Source of the DNA: Ascoidea asiatica | Lineage: Eukaryota > Ascomycota > Saccharomycetes > Ascoideales > Ascoideaceae | Direction of reading: 5' to 3' | DNA length: 64,000 nt | Assembly: GCA_001600695.1 (NCBI GenBank) | Contig: BCKQ01000001.1 | Coordinates: 796,432 to 860,431 of the forward strand | Shown here: positions 43,067 to 53,224 of the stretch, piece after piece | Numbering within the stretch: the stretch's first letter is position 1 | Layout of the letters: the number at the start of each line of letters is the position of its first letter | Translations under genes and position numbers: made by a program | The notes under the pieces: generated by a model | The model's input: only the letters and a program-made list of their open reading frames with translations | Told to the model about the DNA's origin: nothing | The model's database searches: none

Positions 43067-45084
43067 GGGCCCTTACCTCCCATATTTTTTATATAATTTT
43101 TATATATTTTATAATTTAATTAACAATTGATTATAATTTGAAGTAGTTATCTTCTTAGTAATAATTAGATATTTCGTGCGAACTACAATCAGGTGCTAGA
43201 ATCCGCGCCCTGTTTTCCGTGTGCCGGGCTGGAACTGCAATGCCGTGCGTTGTTTATCTACTTTTATCTTACTGTGAGGTTTAAAAACCGGATACATGAT
43301 ACTATTAATGAACATGAATATTATCATATCATAGTAATTTTACTAATTTATTGTAACTATTTACTGTATTTGAATATTGAATTATCCGCTTTTTAGCGAA
43401 AAGCTTCTATTCAAAACATTTATGTTTCATTAATGTCTGGAATGGCCAACTTTGTAAGACTAAAGTGAACATAAATAATCCATTGATTTCTTACTGTAAA
43501 ATATGAGATAACAAAGAGCTTTACTATTTATTACTCTTGTTTTTGAATTCGCAACAGCACCGGTAACGGTTATAAAATTATCATAATCATCGTGTGTGTA
43601 TTTCCGAAATGCAATACCAATAAAACATCCACGTCAGGGTAATATAAATCATATCACGTGGCTCGCTCAATTTTATACATTTTTTCCTCATTATTCTGGG
43701 GTTCAGTAACTTTATATTTAATAGCGGTTATTGTAACCTCTTTGCAATCCAGACAATTTATCGATGCTGATAAAAATCTTAAACAATCTCTAGTGTTATT
43801 ATTCTCATAAGAATAATCTTGATTTCATCCGAGATAACTCAGTTATTCAAATAAAACAGATATGGTGAAATATGTCTTTAAATATAATAGATTTACAAAT
43901 ATGAGATCCAATTTTCAACCACCATCCAAGTAAACCTAAAAGATATATTTCACTGCTATAAAATGTCTATCTATACAGTATAAAAATAACTCTATCATCT
44001 TTACAATGCACTTCAATTGGTTTTTTTTTCAAGCAAAAATCCATCTCTGTTCAGTAATAAATATACAACTTTAATGCTTTTTATTTATTGGGGAAGAAGA
44101 GAACTCCGAGGGGTTGGGGAATTAGAAGTAGAATTCAAAACAGAATAAAAACCACCACAGCACCAATAAACTTCGGAAGTCTGGATATTTTATTGAATTA
44201 TAATAGTTGAGCTTATTTAATTTGTTTCTTCAAAAGGACTTGAGTAAAGTCCGAGAAGCTTACTTAATTTACACTGCAATAGCAACATATTTAGCAATAA
44301 TAAGAGACAAAAAGAAAGAAAAACAAAAATATAGAGAAAAAGAGGAAACAAGCACAGTCTGGAATTTATAAATTATGGTGACTTTAGTAAAATCCTACAC
44401 TTTTCTACTCTTTTTTAAAGAGAGACAAAAACATGTTTTAGGGCCCCACTACCTATAAGAAGCACCGCAATTCCTTTGTATGCTGAGATCTGCGCAATAG
44501 CATCATCCCCAGTCTTTCTTTGCAGCTTTTATCCCTCAAAGCTAATTCTGAACATGGTCAACTTCTATGCTATTTGGCATCTCAACACCACAATTTTATT
44601 TATGTATATCAGTCTCTAGATTTTAAATCAAATCAAATCAATTCAGTTCAAAGTTCAGTTAAAAAACATGTAACTTATGAAGCATAAATATGAAATTTCA
44701 TTAATATGGATATCTTCCTTTTATTGTTGTACTGTTAATTAACTAAAAAGTGGTGTAACATTGATATAGTTTGACCAATTACATAATTGTTGGGTTGCTT
44801 ACTTTCTTTCTTAGTAAAGAATACATACTGTATATATTCACCAGTTTTTTGATTGAAAATAGATTTTTTTAATAGTTGAATAATGAAAATCATTTATTAT
44901 TTATAGAACTTTTAATCCTGTATTTATTTAAATTGTTTAAATCTCTTTTTATCTCTTTGTATTCTCTTGAAATCTTTTTAATTATTTTGATTTTTCATTT
45001 TAATAATTAACCCATAATTCTTGATTCAAATAAACATTAACATAATCATATTTATATTACAATCTTTTATATTTTTTATCAAAA

Positions 45085-45978
45085 ATGTCTAATCTTAATA
45101 CAGATCTTGAAAAAGGTTTACATGACCAAGATCTAAGTAATCCAACTTCAAGTAATCCAAAAAGTTATGATGAAAGTGGAACAATTAACAACAACAATAA
45201 TAACATTCCAATTGGTTCAAATAATATTAATAATAATAATCTCAATCAAAATAATCCAGCTTTAAATAAAATTACCACAAGTTCTTGTGGTAGATATGTT
45301 TATCTTGGTGATCAAGCTTATGAAAAAAATGAATTAATTAATGCCTTTGGTGGTGATTTAAATCCAAGTTTACATCGTGCTTCGGTTCATAAATTTGCAA
45401 ATCCTGTTCCTTTAGGTCTTTCAAGTTTTTCTTTTTGTACTTTAGTTTTATCTTTAATTAATTGTCAAGCAAGAAGTGTATCTAATCCAAATGTTTTAAT
45501 TGGTTCTTTTTTCTTTTATGGTGGAGCAATTGAATTATTTGCTGGTATTTTATGTTTTTGTATTGAAAATACTTTTGCTTGTACTGTTTTAGGTGCTTTT
45601 GGTGGATTTTGGTTAAGTTATGGTGCAATATTATGTGATGCTTTTAATATATCTTCTTCATATTCAACTCAAGCTGAATTAAGTAATGCACTTGGATTTT
45701 TTTTAGCAGGTTGGGTAATTTTTGCATTTTTAATGTGGTTATGTACTTTTAAATCAACTTGGGCTTTTTTCACTTTATTTTTTTTTATTTGGTTTTTTAT
45801 TCTATTACTTTGTATTGCGAATTTTAAACAATCTGTTGGATTAACTAAAGCTGGTGGTGTATGTGGTTGTATAGCTGCTTTATTAGGCTTTTATCATGTT
45901 TATGCTGGTGTTGCTGCTAAAGATAATTCATATCTTGTAATTCCTCCATTTGCTATGCCTCATGCTAATACTGTTTAA
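45085..45978 (+). CDS. Acetate/ammonium transporter family protein (Ady2/Ato)
   Basis: 297 aa. Member of the AceTr (GPR1/FUN34/yaaH) family of acetate-proton symporters at the plasma membrane. The hydrophilic Asn-rich N-terminus (about 1-95) ends in SSCGRYVYLGDQAYEKNELI, a segment typical of fungal Ato proteins. The signature usually NPAPLGL is NPVPLGLSSFSFCTLVLS here, at the start of TM1. Six TMs follow, with FFYGGAIELFAGILCF, NTFACTVLGAFGGFWLSYGA, FFLAGWVIFAFLMWL, and the last helix ending ALLGFYHVYAGVAA. The tail is short and ends PHANTV. Paralogue (ADY2, ATO2, ATO3) cannot be decided. The 3.9-kb upstream region suggests carbon-source regulation, which is inference. Confidence 0.9.
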   Translation: MSNLNTDLEKGLHDQDLSNPTSSNPKSYDESGTINNNNNNIPIGSNNINNNNLNQNNPALNKITTSSCGRYVYLGDQAYEKNELINAFGGDLNPSLHRASVHKFANPVPLGLSSFSFCTLVLSLINCQARSVSNPNVLIGSFFFYGGAIELFAGILCFCIENTFACTVLGAFGGFWLSYGAILCDAFNISSSYSTQAELSNALGFFLAGWVIFAFLMWLCTFKSTWAFFTLFFFIWFFILLLCIANFKQSVGLTKAGGVCGCIAALLGFYHVYAGVAAKDNSYLVIPPFAMPHANTV

Positions 45979-46521
45979 TTCTTCGATAATATATTTCTAT
46001 AATGATATCTTTAAATTTTATGATTTTTTAATATTCTAATGACTTCTCCCTTGTTTTTCTTTCATATATATATACTAATATACCTACCCATTCTACAAAG
46101 AAAAAAAAATTTTTTTATTATTCAATGAATGATCTATTTAAATCTTTTTTGTTTATTTCCATTTATAATGTTACTTAATTATATTGGGTTTGTTTACATT
46201 ACTATGGCTTTTTTTATTTAATCTAAATAAAGTATGGGCAAAATCCGTCTTACTTAATTAAAAAAATAAATAATTTGAAAAAAAATCCAGAGCACGGAAA
46301 ACAAATCCTGAAAATTACCCGGATATTATCCTTTTAAGATATTTTCCTTGAAATTGTAAGATTGAAGAGCGCCAAAACAAAATATTAAATAGTTATTTAC
46401 ATTACTAGAGCTTTAAAAATTAGTTAAAGTATTAAAAACATTCAAATTTTTAAACAAATATTCAATTATTACTTTTTTTTTTTAAATTGGCAAATTAATA
46501 TTTTGTTTGTGGTTTGTAGTA
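45979..46521. other. Intergenic upstream of SPT6
   Basis: 543 bp. T-rich terminator region of the ATO gene, then A-rich sequence with TTACCCG at 46315-46321, a Reb1-type site about 200 bp upstream of the SPT6 start, the usual position for a nucleosome-free region. No gene. Confidence 0.55.
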
Positions 46522-49500
46522 ATGTCAAGATCTCCGAATAATGATGATGAGGATGATGAATTGTCTCATGTTTCTGATGAAGAAAATGAAAGAGTAGTTG
46601 ATTCTTCTGAAGAGGAAGATGACGATGATGAAGAAGAAATGCAAAAAGTTCAAGATGGTTTCATTGTAGATGATGATGAGGCTGATTTATCAGTATCTGA
46701 AGAAGAATCACATAGATCTCATAAGAAAAAAAAACGTAAACATAAACGTCATAGAGAGAAACAAAGAAATGATGATGATGATGATGGTTTAGATGAAGAT
46801 GATCTAGATCTTGTTATGGAAAATGCTGGGGTTTCAACTGTAAAACCGGCTTCTAAAAAACTTAAACGTCTTAAAAGAGCCAGATCTGATGATGAGGATG
46901 AAGACGAAGGCGATTATGATGGTGATGATAGAGAACCTGGTTTAAATAATATGTTTTCTGATGATGATTTAAGTGAGGTTGAAGAACCTGCTGTTGATGA
47001 TACATATTACAAAAGTAATAGAGCTCATGATAATGAATTCGATGATTTTATCGAAGATGATTATGCTGAAGAAGATGAAAGAGATAATAGACAAAAATCT
47101 TCAAGAAAACCTATAAGAAAACAAAATAGAGGACTTTACACTCAAATATCTGATGATCTTAATCAAGAACAAGGTGAAACTTTAATGGAAATCTTTGGTG
47201 ATGGTCAAGATTATGATTGGGCTTTAGAAATTGAAAAACAAAATGAAATGGAAAATGGTGAACTATATGATGAAAATGATCAAGATGAAAATAAAAATAT
47301 ACCTGTTTTAACTGATTTATTTGAACCAAGTGAATTAAAAGAAAAAATGTTGACTGAAGAAGATAATGAAATGAGAATTCTGGATATTCCTGAAAGATTT
47401 CAAATAATTAGATCAAAAGTTGGTGATCTAAAAAATTATAATTTAGACTTTAAAACTTTTCAAAAAGAAATTGATTGGATAACTGAAATTTTAGGTTATG
47501 AAAAACATGCTTTATTGGAAGGTAAAGTTAATTTACAAGTAAAGTTTGTAGCTGCTGTATCTTCTGCTGTTACATTTATCGTTAAAGAAAATTTAGAAGT
47601 TCCTTTTATTTGGACTCACAGAAAAGATTTTTTAGTTGCTATTGAAAATTCAAGTGGAGTTGATGATAATGATGATTATTCTCCCGAAAAAAATATGGAA
47701 CAAATGGTACAATTACTTACTGAAGATGATTTATGGAGAATTGTTCAATTAGATATTGAATTTCATAGTTTATTAAATAAAAAGAAAACTGTTGAAAAAT
47801 TATTCAAAGTTGTTTCAAAAGATACTATTGATCCTGATCCAGTTATTGCTGATGCTATTTCTGCTGCAAGTAAAATCTATGAACTTCAAGATTTATATGA
47901 TTTCTTATCTTTTTTTTACTCAGAAAAGCTCAAACATATTAATGAAAATGATTTAGAAAATCTGGATAATGAAGAAGGATCTGATGCAGAGGCCGAAAAA
48001 CCTGCTTCTTCAAAACAAAAAAGACCAGCAAGAAGCAAAAAACATTCTAAATTTAGTTTTTATGATAGAATCAGAAAAAGTGAACTTTATGATGTTGTTA
48101 GATCAATGAATATAACAGCTGCTCAAATTGCTGAAAATATAAGTAGAGCAAAAATTAGAATTCATTTTGTTGATGATGCTGCTCAGTCTCCTGAAGAAAT
48201 GATTGAAGATATCTGTTCAAGACCAACTGCTTTATATAAAAATCCTGAATATGCTTTAGAAGCTGTCAAACAAATGTTTGCAGAAGAAATGTTTTATGAA
48301 TATCGTATGAGAAGTGTTATAAGAGATGCTTATACTAAATTTTCTAGAATTGATATCAAATTAACTGAAAAAGGTAAAGTTAAAATTGATAGTACATCTC
48401 CTTATGCAGATTTTAAGTATTCCAAAGGTAAAACAATGTCATCTTTAGTTCAAGAACCTGATTTATTTTTAAGAATGTTAGAAGCTGAATCCTTGAATTA
48501 TGTTGAAGTTCAAATTGATTTAACTTCTAAAAACTTGTTATTGGCTCATATTTTTGATAAATATATTGCTAGTGAAGGTGTTTCCGATGTTTCTCTGAGT
48601 TGGAATAGTTTAAGAAAAGCATGCTTGAATTTGATGATGAAAAAATTAGGACCATTAGTTTCTTTACACATTAAAGAAGAGTTAAAAAAAGAATGTGAGC
48701 GTTCACTTTTCTTTCAAGTTAGAAAAGCTGCTTATAGAAAAATTAATCAAACACCTTATAAACCACCAAGATATGTTTTAGGAACAACTCCAACTGCAGT
48801 CACTATATCATGTGGGTCAGGAAATTTGGGTAATGAACCAATTCAAGCAGTTTATATGAATGAGTTTGGACTTGCTGAGGATTCTGTTGTTTTTAGTGAG
48901 AACCCAATGAGGGATCCTTCATTTGGCGAAAATTTTCGTGGATTTGTTGAGACACATAGTCCGGATGTTATTGGGGTCGCTGGTTATAATGCAAGAAGTA
49001 AGCAATTTTTTGAGCATATAAGAGAAATTGTAATTGAGTTTTCTTTGGTGCATAAGACAAAGGAAGAAGCTGCTAGAGATAAAAAAATGAGAGATTCTCT
49101 TGAAAAAAGGAAAAGAAATAATGAAGATGATGCTGCTAAATTCATTATTACTGCCAAACAAATTGAAAATGGGGAAAGTGTCGATTCCGAGACTGCAGCA
49201 AAATATATGGAATATCAAGATCGTATCAGAAAAGAGCATGACAAAATTACTATGGATTATTATAAAGATAATGGTCAAGTTAGTGAAGAAGAATTGCAGA
49301 GAAGAGATGAAGAATATAGGAAATATGAAGAGTATAAAGAAAAACATCCAAAAGAATCTTTGATGACTTTAGCAGATTTCAAAAATAGAACTGAAAGTAA
49401 AAATCGTCCTAAATTAGAGGTAATTTGGGTTCCTGATGATGTTGCTAAACTATATCAATCTTCTCCAAGAGCAAAAATAGAATTGCCAGTTGCTACAACT

Positions 49501-51315
49501 TTAACTAGATATTGTGCTGGATTGGGTCATTTTCTTCAATCTCCTGTACTTGAATATGTTTCATTAAAAGATGATATAATTGCGGTTCCATTCCACAAAA
49601 ATCAAAATCTTCTTCCTCCTGAAAAATTGGTAGAAGTAATTCAGAGTGTTTTAGTTGATGTCGTTAATTTGACAGGTGTTGATATTAATTTAGCTGCTCG
49701 AGATTCTTATTTTGGTGCTGCTTTACCTTTTGTTGCTGGGCTTGGACCAAGAAAAGCTTCCGGACTTATCCAGGCTATTCAAAAGATGGGTTCTAATTTG
49801 AAAAATAGACAGCAGTTAGTTATTAATGCTTTAACAGCTAAAGTTATTTTTATGAATTCTGCCTCTTTTTTGAAAGTTCTTAGGGTTCGATCTAATCAAA
49901 AGAAAACTCAGGATGGTGAAAAATCAATTCCAGAAGAAAATTATGATGAAGAAGTAGATTTATTAGATGAGACAAGAATTCATCCAGAAGATTATGACCT
50001 AGCTAGGAAAATGGCAGCTGATGCTTTGGATTTAGATGAAGAAGATATTGTTAGTACAGATGTTATTAATACTTTATATGAGCCTGAAAAAGTAGAAAAT
50101 AACTTGGTGAGATTGAATGATTTGATTTTGGAAGATTATGCTGTTGAATTAGAGAAAAAATATAAGAAAAAAAAGCGGTTGACTTTGCAATTGATCAAAG
50201 AAGAATTACAAAATCCTTATGGTGAAGTCAGAATACCATTCCATTTATTATATCAAGATGAAGTTTTCACTGCATTAACAGGTGAAACTGAGGAAACTTT
50301 TTATCCAGGGCTTGTTATTCCAATTACGTTAAGGCAAGTCACAGAACGTTTCATATCTGCACAGACAACGTTTTTGCTTGATGTTAACATTGCAGATGAT
50401 ATGATTCCAAGACAGGAAGGAGTAATGATAAGAGATACTTATAGACCCCAGCAGACAATACCTGCCAAAATAATTGAAGTTAATTATGCAGATTTTAGAT
50501 GTGAAGCAAGTTTACTTCCAAACGACGTAGCATATCCAGAATTAAAAGATGTTGCTAGAAATGAAAATGAATGGAATTTTGAAGCAGAGTTCGCTGATTC
50601 AGAGAAAGAGCGTAGGAAAGCAGAAGCAGAAAAAAGAGCTAAAAAATTTGTACGTCATGCATTCTTTCAAAATCTAAATAGTAAAAAAGCAGAAGAATGG
50701 CTAGGACCTAAAGATAGAGGTGATTTTGTAATAAGGCCATCTTCTAAAGGTGAAAATCATTTGGCTATAACATGGAAAGTTGATAAAAATCTTTTTCAAC
50801 ATTTAAATATAGTAGAAGAACAAGATACTAATGGTACCAAATATTATAAAATAGATGATTACAAATATTCTGATTTAGATGATTTGATAGAAAATCATAT
50901 AAAGAAATTAACAAGAAATCTTGATAGAATCTCCAATAATGAAAAATTTAGAAATGGCTCAAGAGAAGCTGTTGAAGATTATCTTAATACTTATTCCAAA
51001 GCCAATCCTAAGAGGGGATGTTATTTGTTTTGTTTTGATTATAAACATCCTGGTTGGATTTTATTGTTGTATAAGCTCAACTATAAGTCTAGGATTTACA
51101 CAATGCATGTTAGAATAGGACCTGACGGATATTACCTTGATAATTATGCTTATACTTATGTTGATCAATTAACAAATGGATTTAAACAGATAATGAGAAA
51201 TAGAATAGCCGAATTTGATTCTCAAAGAAATAATAGAGATTCTTCAAGATATGATTATAATTCTAATATGCAGTCAAGACCTCTTTCTTCTAAAAATAGG
51301 TGGAATAATAATTAA
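46522..51315 (+). CDS. SPT6: Transcription elongation factor and histone chaperone Spt6
   Basis: 1597 aa from ATG 46522 (the frame opens at 46507 without an ATG). Spt6 reassembles nucleosomes behind RNA polymerase II and binds Spn1 and phosphorylated Rpb1. Domains in order: acidic N-terminus (about 1-220, runs of Asp/Glu); Spn1-binding FxxFIEDDY-like segment and LMEIFGDGQDYDWAL (about 175-240); helix-turn-helix and core (DIPERFQIIRSKV about 288); YqgF-like domain from about 765; HhH motif FVAGLGPRKASGLIQAI about 1070; S1-like domain about 1270-1350; tandem SH2 with FVIRPSSKGENHLAITWKV near 1401 and GCYLFCFDYKHPGWILLLY. Ends in a short Ser/Arg/Asn tail. Codon 287 is CTG at a position before DIPERFQ that is usually polar in relatives. 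Codon use is less extreme than in neighbours (TTG and GGA present). Confidence 0.96.
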   Translation: MSRSPNNDDEDDELSHVSDEENERVVDSSEEEDDDDEEEMQKVQDGFIVDDDEADLSVSEEESHRSHKKKKRKHKRHREKQRNDDDDDGLDEDDLDLVMENAGVSTVKPASKKLKRLKRARSDDEDEDEGDYDGDDREPGLNNMFSDDDLSEVEEPAVDDTYYKSNRAHDNEFDDFIEDDYAEEDERDNRQKSSRKPIRKQNRGLYTQISDDLNQEQGETLMEIFGDGQDYDWALEIEKQNEMENGELYDENDQDENKNIPVLTDLFEPSELKEKMLTEEDNEMRILDIPERFQIIRSKVGDLKNYNLDFKTFQKEIDWITEILGYEKHALLEGKVNLQVKFVAAVSSAVTFIVKENLEVPFIWTHRKDFLVAIENSSGVDDNDDYSPEKNMEQMVQLLTEDDLWRIVQLDIEFHSLLNKKKTVEKLFKVVSKDTIDPDPVIADAISAASKIYELQDLYDFLSFFYSEKLKHINENDLENLDNEEGSDAEAEKPASSKQKRPARSKKHSKFSFYDRIRKSELYDVVRSMNITAAQIAENISRAKIRIHFVDDAAQSPEEMIEDICSRPTALYKNPEYALEAVKQMFAEEMFYEYRMRSVIRDAYTKFSRIDIKLTEKGKVKIDSTSPYADFKYSKGKTMSSLVQEPDLFLRMLEAESLNYVEVQIDLTSKNLLLAHIFDKYIASEGVSDVSLSWNSLRKACLNLMMKKLGPLVSLHIKEELKKECERSLFFQVRKAAYRKINQTPYKPPRYVLGTTPTAVTISCGSGNLGNEPIQAVYMNEFGLAEDSVVFSENPMRDPSFGENFRGFVETHSPDVIGVAGYNARSKQFFEHIREIVIEFSLVHKTKEEAARDKKMRDSLEKRKRNNEDDAAKFIITAKQIENGESVDSETAAKYMEYQDRIRKEHDKITMDYYKDNGQVSEEELQRRDEEYRKYEEYKEKHPKESLMTLADFKNRTESKNRPKLEVIWVPDDVAKLYQSSPRAKIELPVATTLTRYCAGLGHFLQSPVLEYVSLKDDIIAVPFHKNQNLLPPEKLVEVIQSVLVDVVNLTGVDINLAARDSYFGAALPFVAGLGPRKASGLIQAIQKMGSNLKNRQQLVINALTAKVIFMNSASFLKVLRVRSNQKKTQDGEKSIPEENYDEEVDLLDETRIHPEDYDLARKMAADALDLDEEDIVSTDVINTLYEPEKVENNLVRLNDLILEDYAVELEKKYKKKKRLTLQLIKEELQNPYGEVRIPFHLLYQDEVFTALTGETEETFYPGLVIPITLRQVTERFISAQTTFLLDVNIADDMIPRQEGVMIRDTYRPQQTIPAKIIEVNYADFRCEASLLPNDVAYPELKDVARNENEWNFEAEFADSEKERRKAEAEKRAKKFVRHAFFQNLNSKKAEEWLGPKDRGDFVIRPSSKGENHLAITWKVDKNLFQHLNIVEEQDTNGTKYYKIDDYKYSDLDDLIENHIKKLTRNLDRISNNEKFRNGSREAVEDYLNTYSKANPKRGCYLFCFDYKHPGWILLLYKLNYKSRIYTMHVRIGPDGYYLDNYAYTYVDQLTNGFKQIMRNRIAEFDSQRNNRDSSRYDYNSNMQSRPLSSKNRWNNN

Positions 51316-51722
51316 GCCAGTTTTTGTTATATATATTTTTTATAAACGTTACATATGTTATACTTTAGTATTTTTTTAATTCTTCTGTCCTGTTTTAATA
51401 AAAATGGCTTTGAGATGCCTTAGTACTTAATTTATGTTTTCTGATAGTAGTAACAAGTAGTTCATACATATTTTGAAAGCTCAGTTTTAAAGAACCGGTA
51501 TGTTCACTGTATTGTTAATAACTATTGCGGTAGGGCATTCAGTTGAGAGGGCCCAGAACTAAGCTCAAATCGATGAGTTGTTGATAGTTTTCAAATAGTT
51601 TTTCACCTCAAATAAATTTGAAATGAAAAGAAAGAATATATTTTGAAAATATAATATTCAAATTCAATTCAGTTGATAGTTTATATTGATTATCTCAATT
51701 TGCTTCTTTTGTACTTCAAAGA
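51316..51722. other. Intergenic SPT6 / TED1
   Basis: 407 bp, tandem genes. 51480-51580 is slightly GC-richer (AACCGGTATG, GCGGTAGGGC, GAGGGCCC); the rest is A/T. A GTATGT-like donor near 51497 has no matching branch point or acceptor in frame, so no intron is proposed. Confidence 0.55.
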
Positions 51723-53159
51723 ATGGGGTTTATGAGAAAGTTTTCACAGACTTTGTTCTGTGTGTGGATTTTGTTGTATACCTATATAAATACATATCCT
51801 AGTTTTAATGAAACGCAATGCTCTTGGAGAAAAGAAGATACAATAGAGAAAGACATTCATGATTCTAAAGCTTACTTTATCTATAAAAGATTTGGCATTG
51901 ATTCATTGCCATACTTTGGTGACTGTTATTACCAATATTTTTTGAAATCGGAAGATGAATTGGTCAATAAAGAGAAAAAAATAAGAGATATAAGAATGCT
52001 TACTTTTGGAGATCCGCAGATAAATGGTAATTGGGATGCAACACCATATATTAAACGTCTTGATAATTATGGTAATGATCATTATCTAGGTCACATATAT
52101 AGCGTTATGAATGAAAGATTAAATCCAGATTATGTTGCTGTTATGGGTGATTTATTTTCTTCTCAATGGATATCCGACAGTGAATATTTCAATAGAACTA
52201 GGAGATATTTGACTAGATTATTTAAACAACCTGAGAATAAAACTAAAGATATCATGGATTTTATAAATACACATGAGAGGGTTGATTGGCAAGCTTTTCA
52301 TGATTCTCAAAATGAAGCAAAATTTGAGGATATGCAATACGGATTCAATGATGTATATGATTGGATTGATCCTTCATTAAAACAACCTGGTGAAAATGCA
52401 TTATTTATAAATATTACAGGTAACCATGATGTTGGATATAGTGGTGATGCAACATGGCAACATATGGCAAGATATAGAAAATTATTTGGAAAAGATAATT
52501 ATTGGATTGAATATAATAGAGGAACGCCTCAAGCTTATAGAATTGTAGTTTTAGATACACTAACATTGGAAGGACCTGCTTTGTCTGAATTTTTTGTTGC
52601 TGATACTTGGAATTTTTTAAAGAAGCTTGAGGAACAAAATTTTGAAGGATCAACTATTCTTTTAACTCATATTCCTTTTTTTAAGAGAGAAGGGTTATGT
52701 TATGATGGACCTTATATAGAATATTATGATTTAGTTACATGCAAAACAGAGAAATATAAAGTTGGAAAATTGAGAGCTCAAAATTTCATATCGCAAGAAA
52801 CTACTAACAAAGTTTTAGATATTGTTTTTAAAAACCAAAAATCTGGTATTATTGCAACTGGTCATGATCATGAAGGTTGTGAAAATTATTTCAGTAAAAA
52901 TAAAACAACTAATGAATGGGTTGCTGATAATAAAATATTGAATAAAGATCAGTATATCAAAGAAGTTACAGTTAGATCTATGATGGGTGAATATCATGGT
53001 AACACCGGTTTAATTACAGGTATATTTGATGAACAAAAGCAACAGTGGAATTTTGATTTTTCATTATGTCCTTTTCAAATTCAGCATTTATGGTGGGCTA
53101 CAAAAGTTGTTACAATATTAGTTGCTATTTTCTTACCAATAAGTTTAATGTATTTTTGA
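51723..53159 (+). CDS. TED1: Ted1-type ER metallophosphoesterase
   Basis: 478 aa, like S. cerevisiae Ted1 (473). Calcineurin-like phosphoesterase anchored in the ER, where Ted1 remodels GPI anchors (removes ethanolamine phosphate) with the p24/Emp24 cargo system. A hydrophobic N-terminal segment (FSQTLFCVWILLYTYINTY) serves as signal or anchor, and a C-terminal TM ends VVTILVAIFLPISLMYF. Metal-binding motifs appear in order: FGDPQIN, GDLFSSQW, GNHD in NITGNHDVGYSGD, THIPFF, and GHDHEGC. The combination of GNDHYLG and LFSSQW and the DHEGC block fits Ted1 and not the related Cdc1. A few N-glycosylation sequons are present (NET, NRT, NKT, NIT). Convergent with COG4, only 65 bp apart. Confidence 0.85.
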   Translation: MGFMRKFSQTLFCVWILLYTYINTYPSFNETQCSWRKEDTIEKDIHDSKAYFIYKRFGIDSLPYFGDCYYQYFLKSEDELVNKEKKIRDIRMLTFGDPQINGNWDATPYIKRLDNYGNDHYLGHIYSVMNERLNPDYVAVMGDLFSSQWISDSEYFNRTRRYLTRLFKQPENKTKDIMDFINTHERVDWQAFHDSQNEAKFEDMQYGFNDVYDWIDPSLKQPGENALFINITGNHDVGYSGDATWQHMARYRKLFGKDNYWIEYNRGTPQAYRIVVLDTLTLEGPALSEFFVADTWNFLKKLEEQNFEGSTILLTHIPFFKREGLCYDGPYIEYYDLVTCKTEKYKVGKLRAQNFISQETTNKVLDIVFKNQKSGIIATGHDHEGCENYFSKNKTTNEWVADNKILNKDQYIKEVTVRSMMGEYHGNTGLITGIFDEQKQQWNFDFSLCPFQIQHLWWATKVVTILVAIFLPISLMYF

Positions 53160-53224
53160 AATCAGAATTTGGAAAATTTCATTGAATAAAAATTTATTTT
53201 TATATAACTATATATTAAAAACTT

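Larger units (their letters stand above)
41195..45084. other. Longest gene-free region (3.9 kb), upstream of the ATO gene
   Basis: 41.2-42.1 kb is A/T-rich with (AAT)n near 41480. 42.1-42.32 kb carries 11-bp tandem units. 42.33-42.72 kb is a GC-richer island containing CACGTG (42571-42576). 42.72-43.2 kb has GAA/TTC blocks, a 29-bp direct repeat, TTACCCG (43035-43041) and TATAAATA (43059-43066). 43.19-43.3 kb is GC-rich. Another CACGTG lies at 43655-43660, and AGGGG near 44109 resembles a stress element. No frame is convincing as a gene. A long, site-rich upstream region would suit a strongly regulated acetate transporter; an unrecognised ncRNA or LTR relic is also possible. Confidence 0.5.

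Noticed and set aside
43186-43212. Primer-binding-site-like GGTGCTAGAATCC after a possible LTR end
   Set aside because: The terminal base does not pair with a tRNA CCA end, the implied acceptor stem is unusual, and no second LTR or pol ORF follows.
43601-43660. Point-centromere-like words: TTTCCGAAA (43601-43609) and ATCACGTG (43653-43660)
   Set aside because: CDEI must lie on the other side of CDEIII in this orientation, the spacing is about 40 bp and not ~80, and the sequence between is not strongly A/T-rich.
48919-49347. 142-aa minus-strand frame inside SPT6
   Set aside because: Phe/Ile/Ser string that mirrors the Lys/Glu-rich SPT6 coding sequence; no motif.
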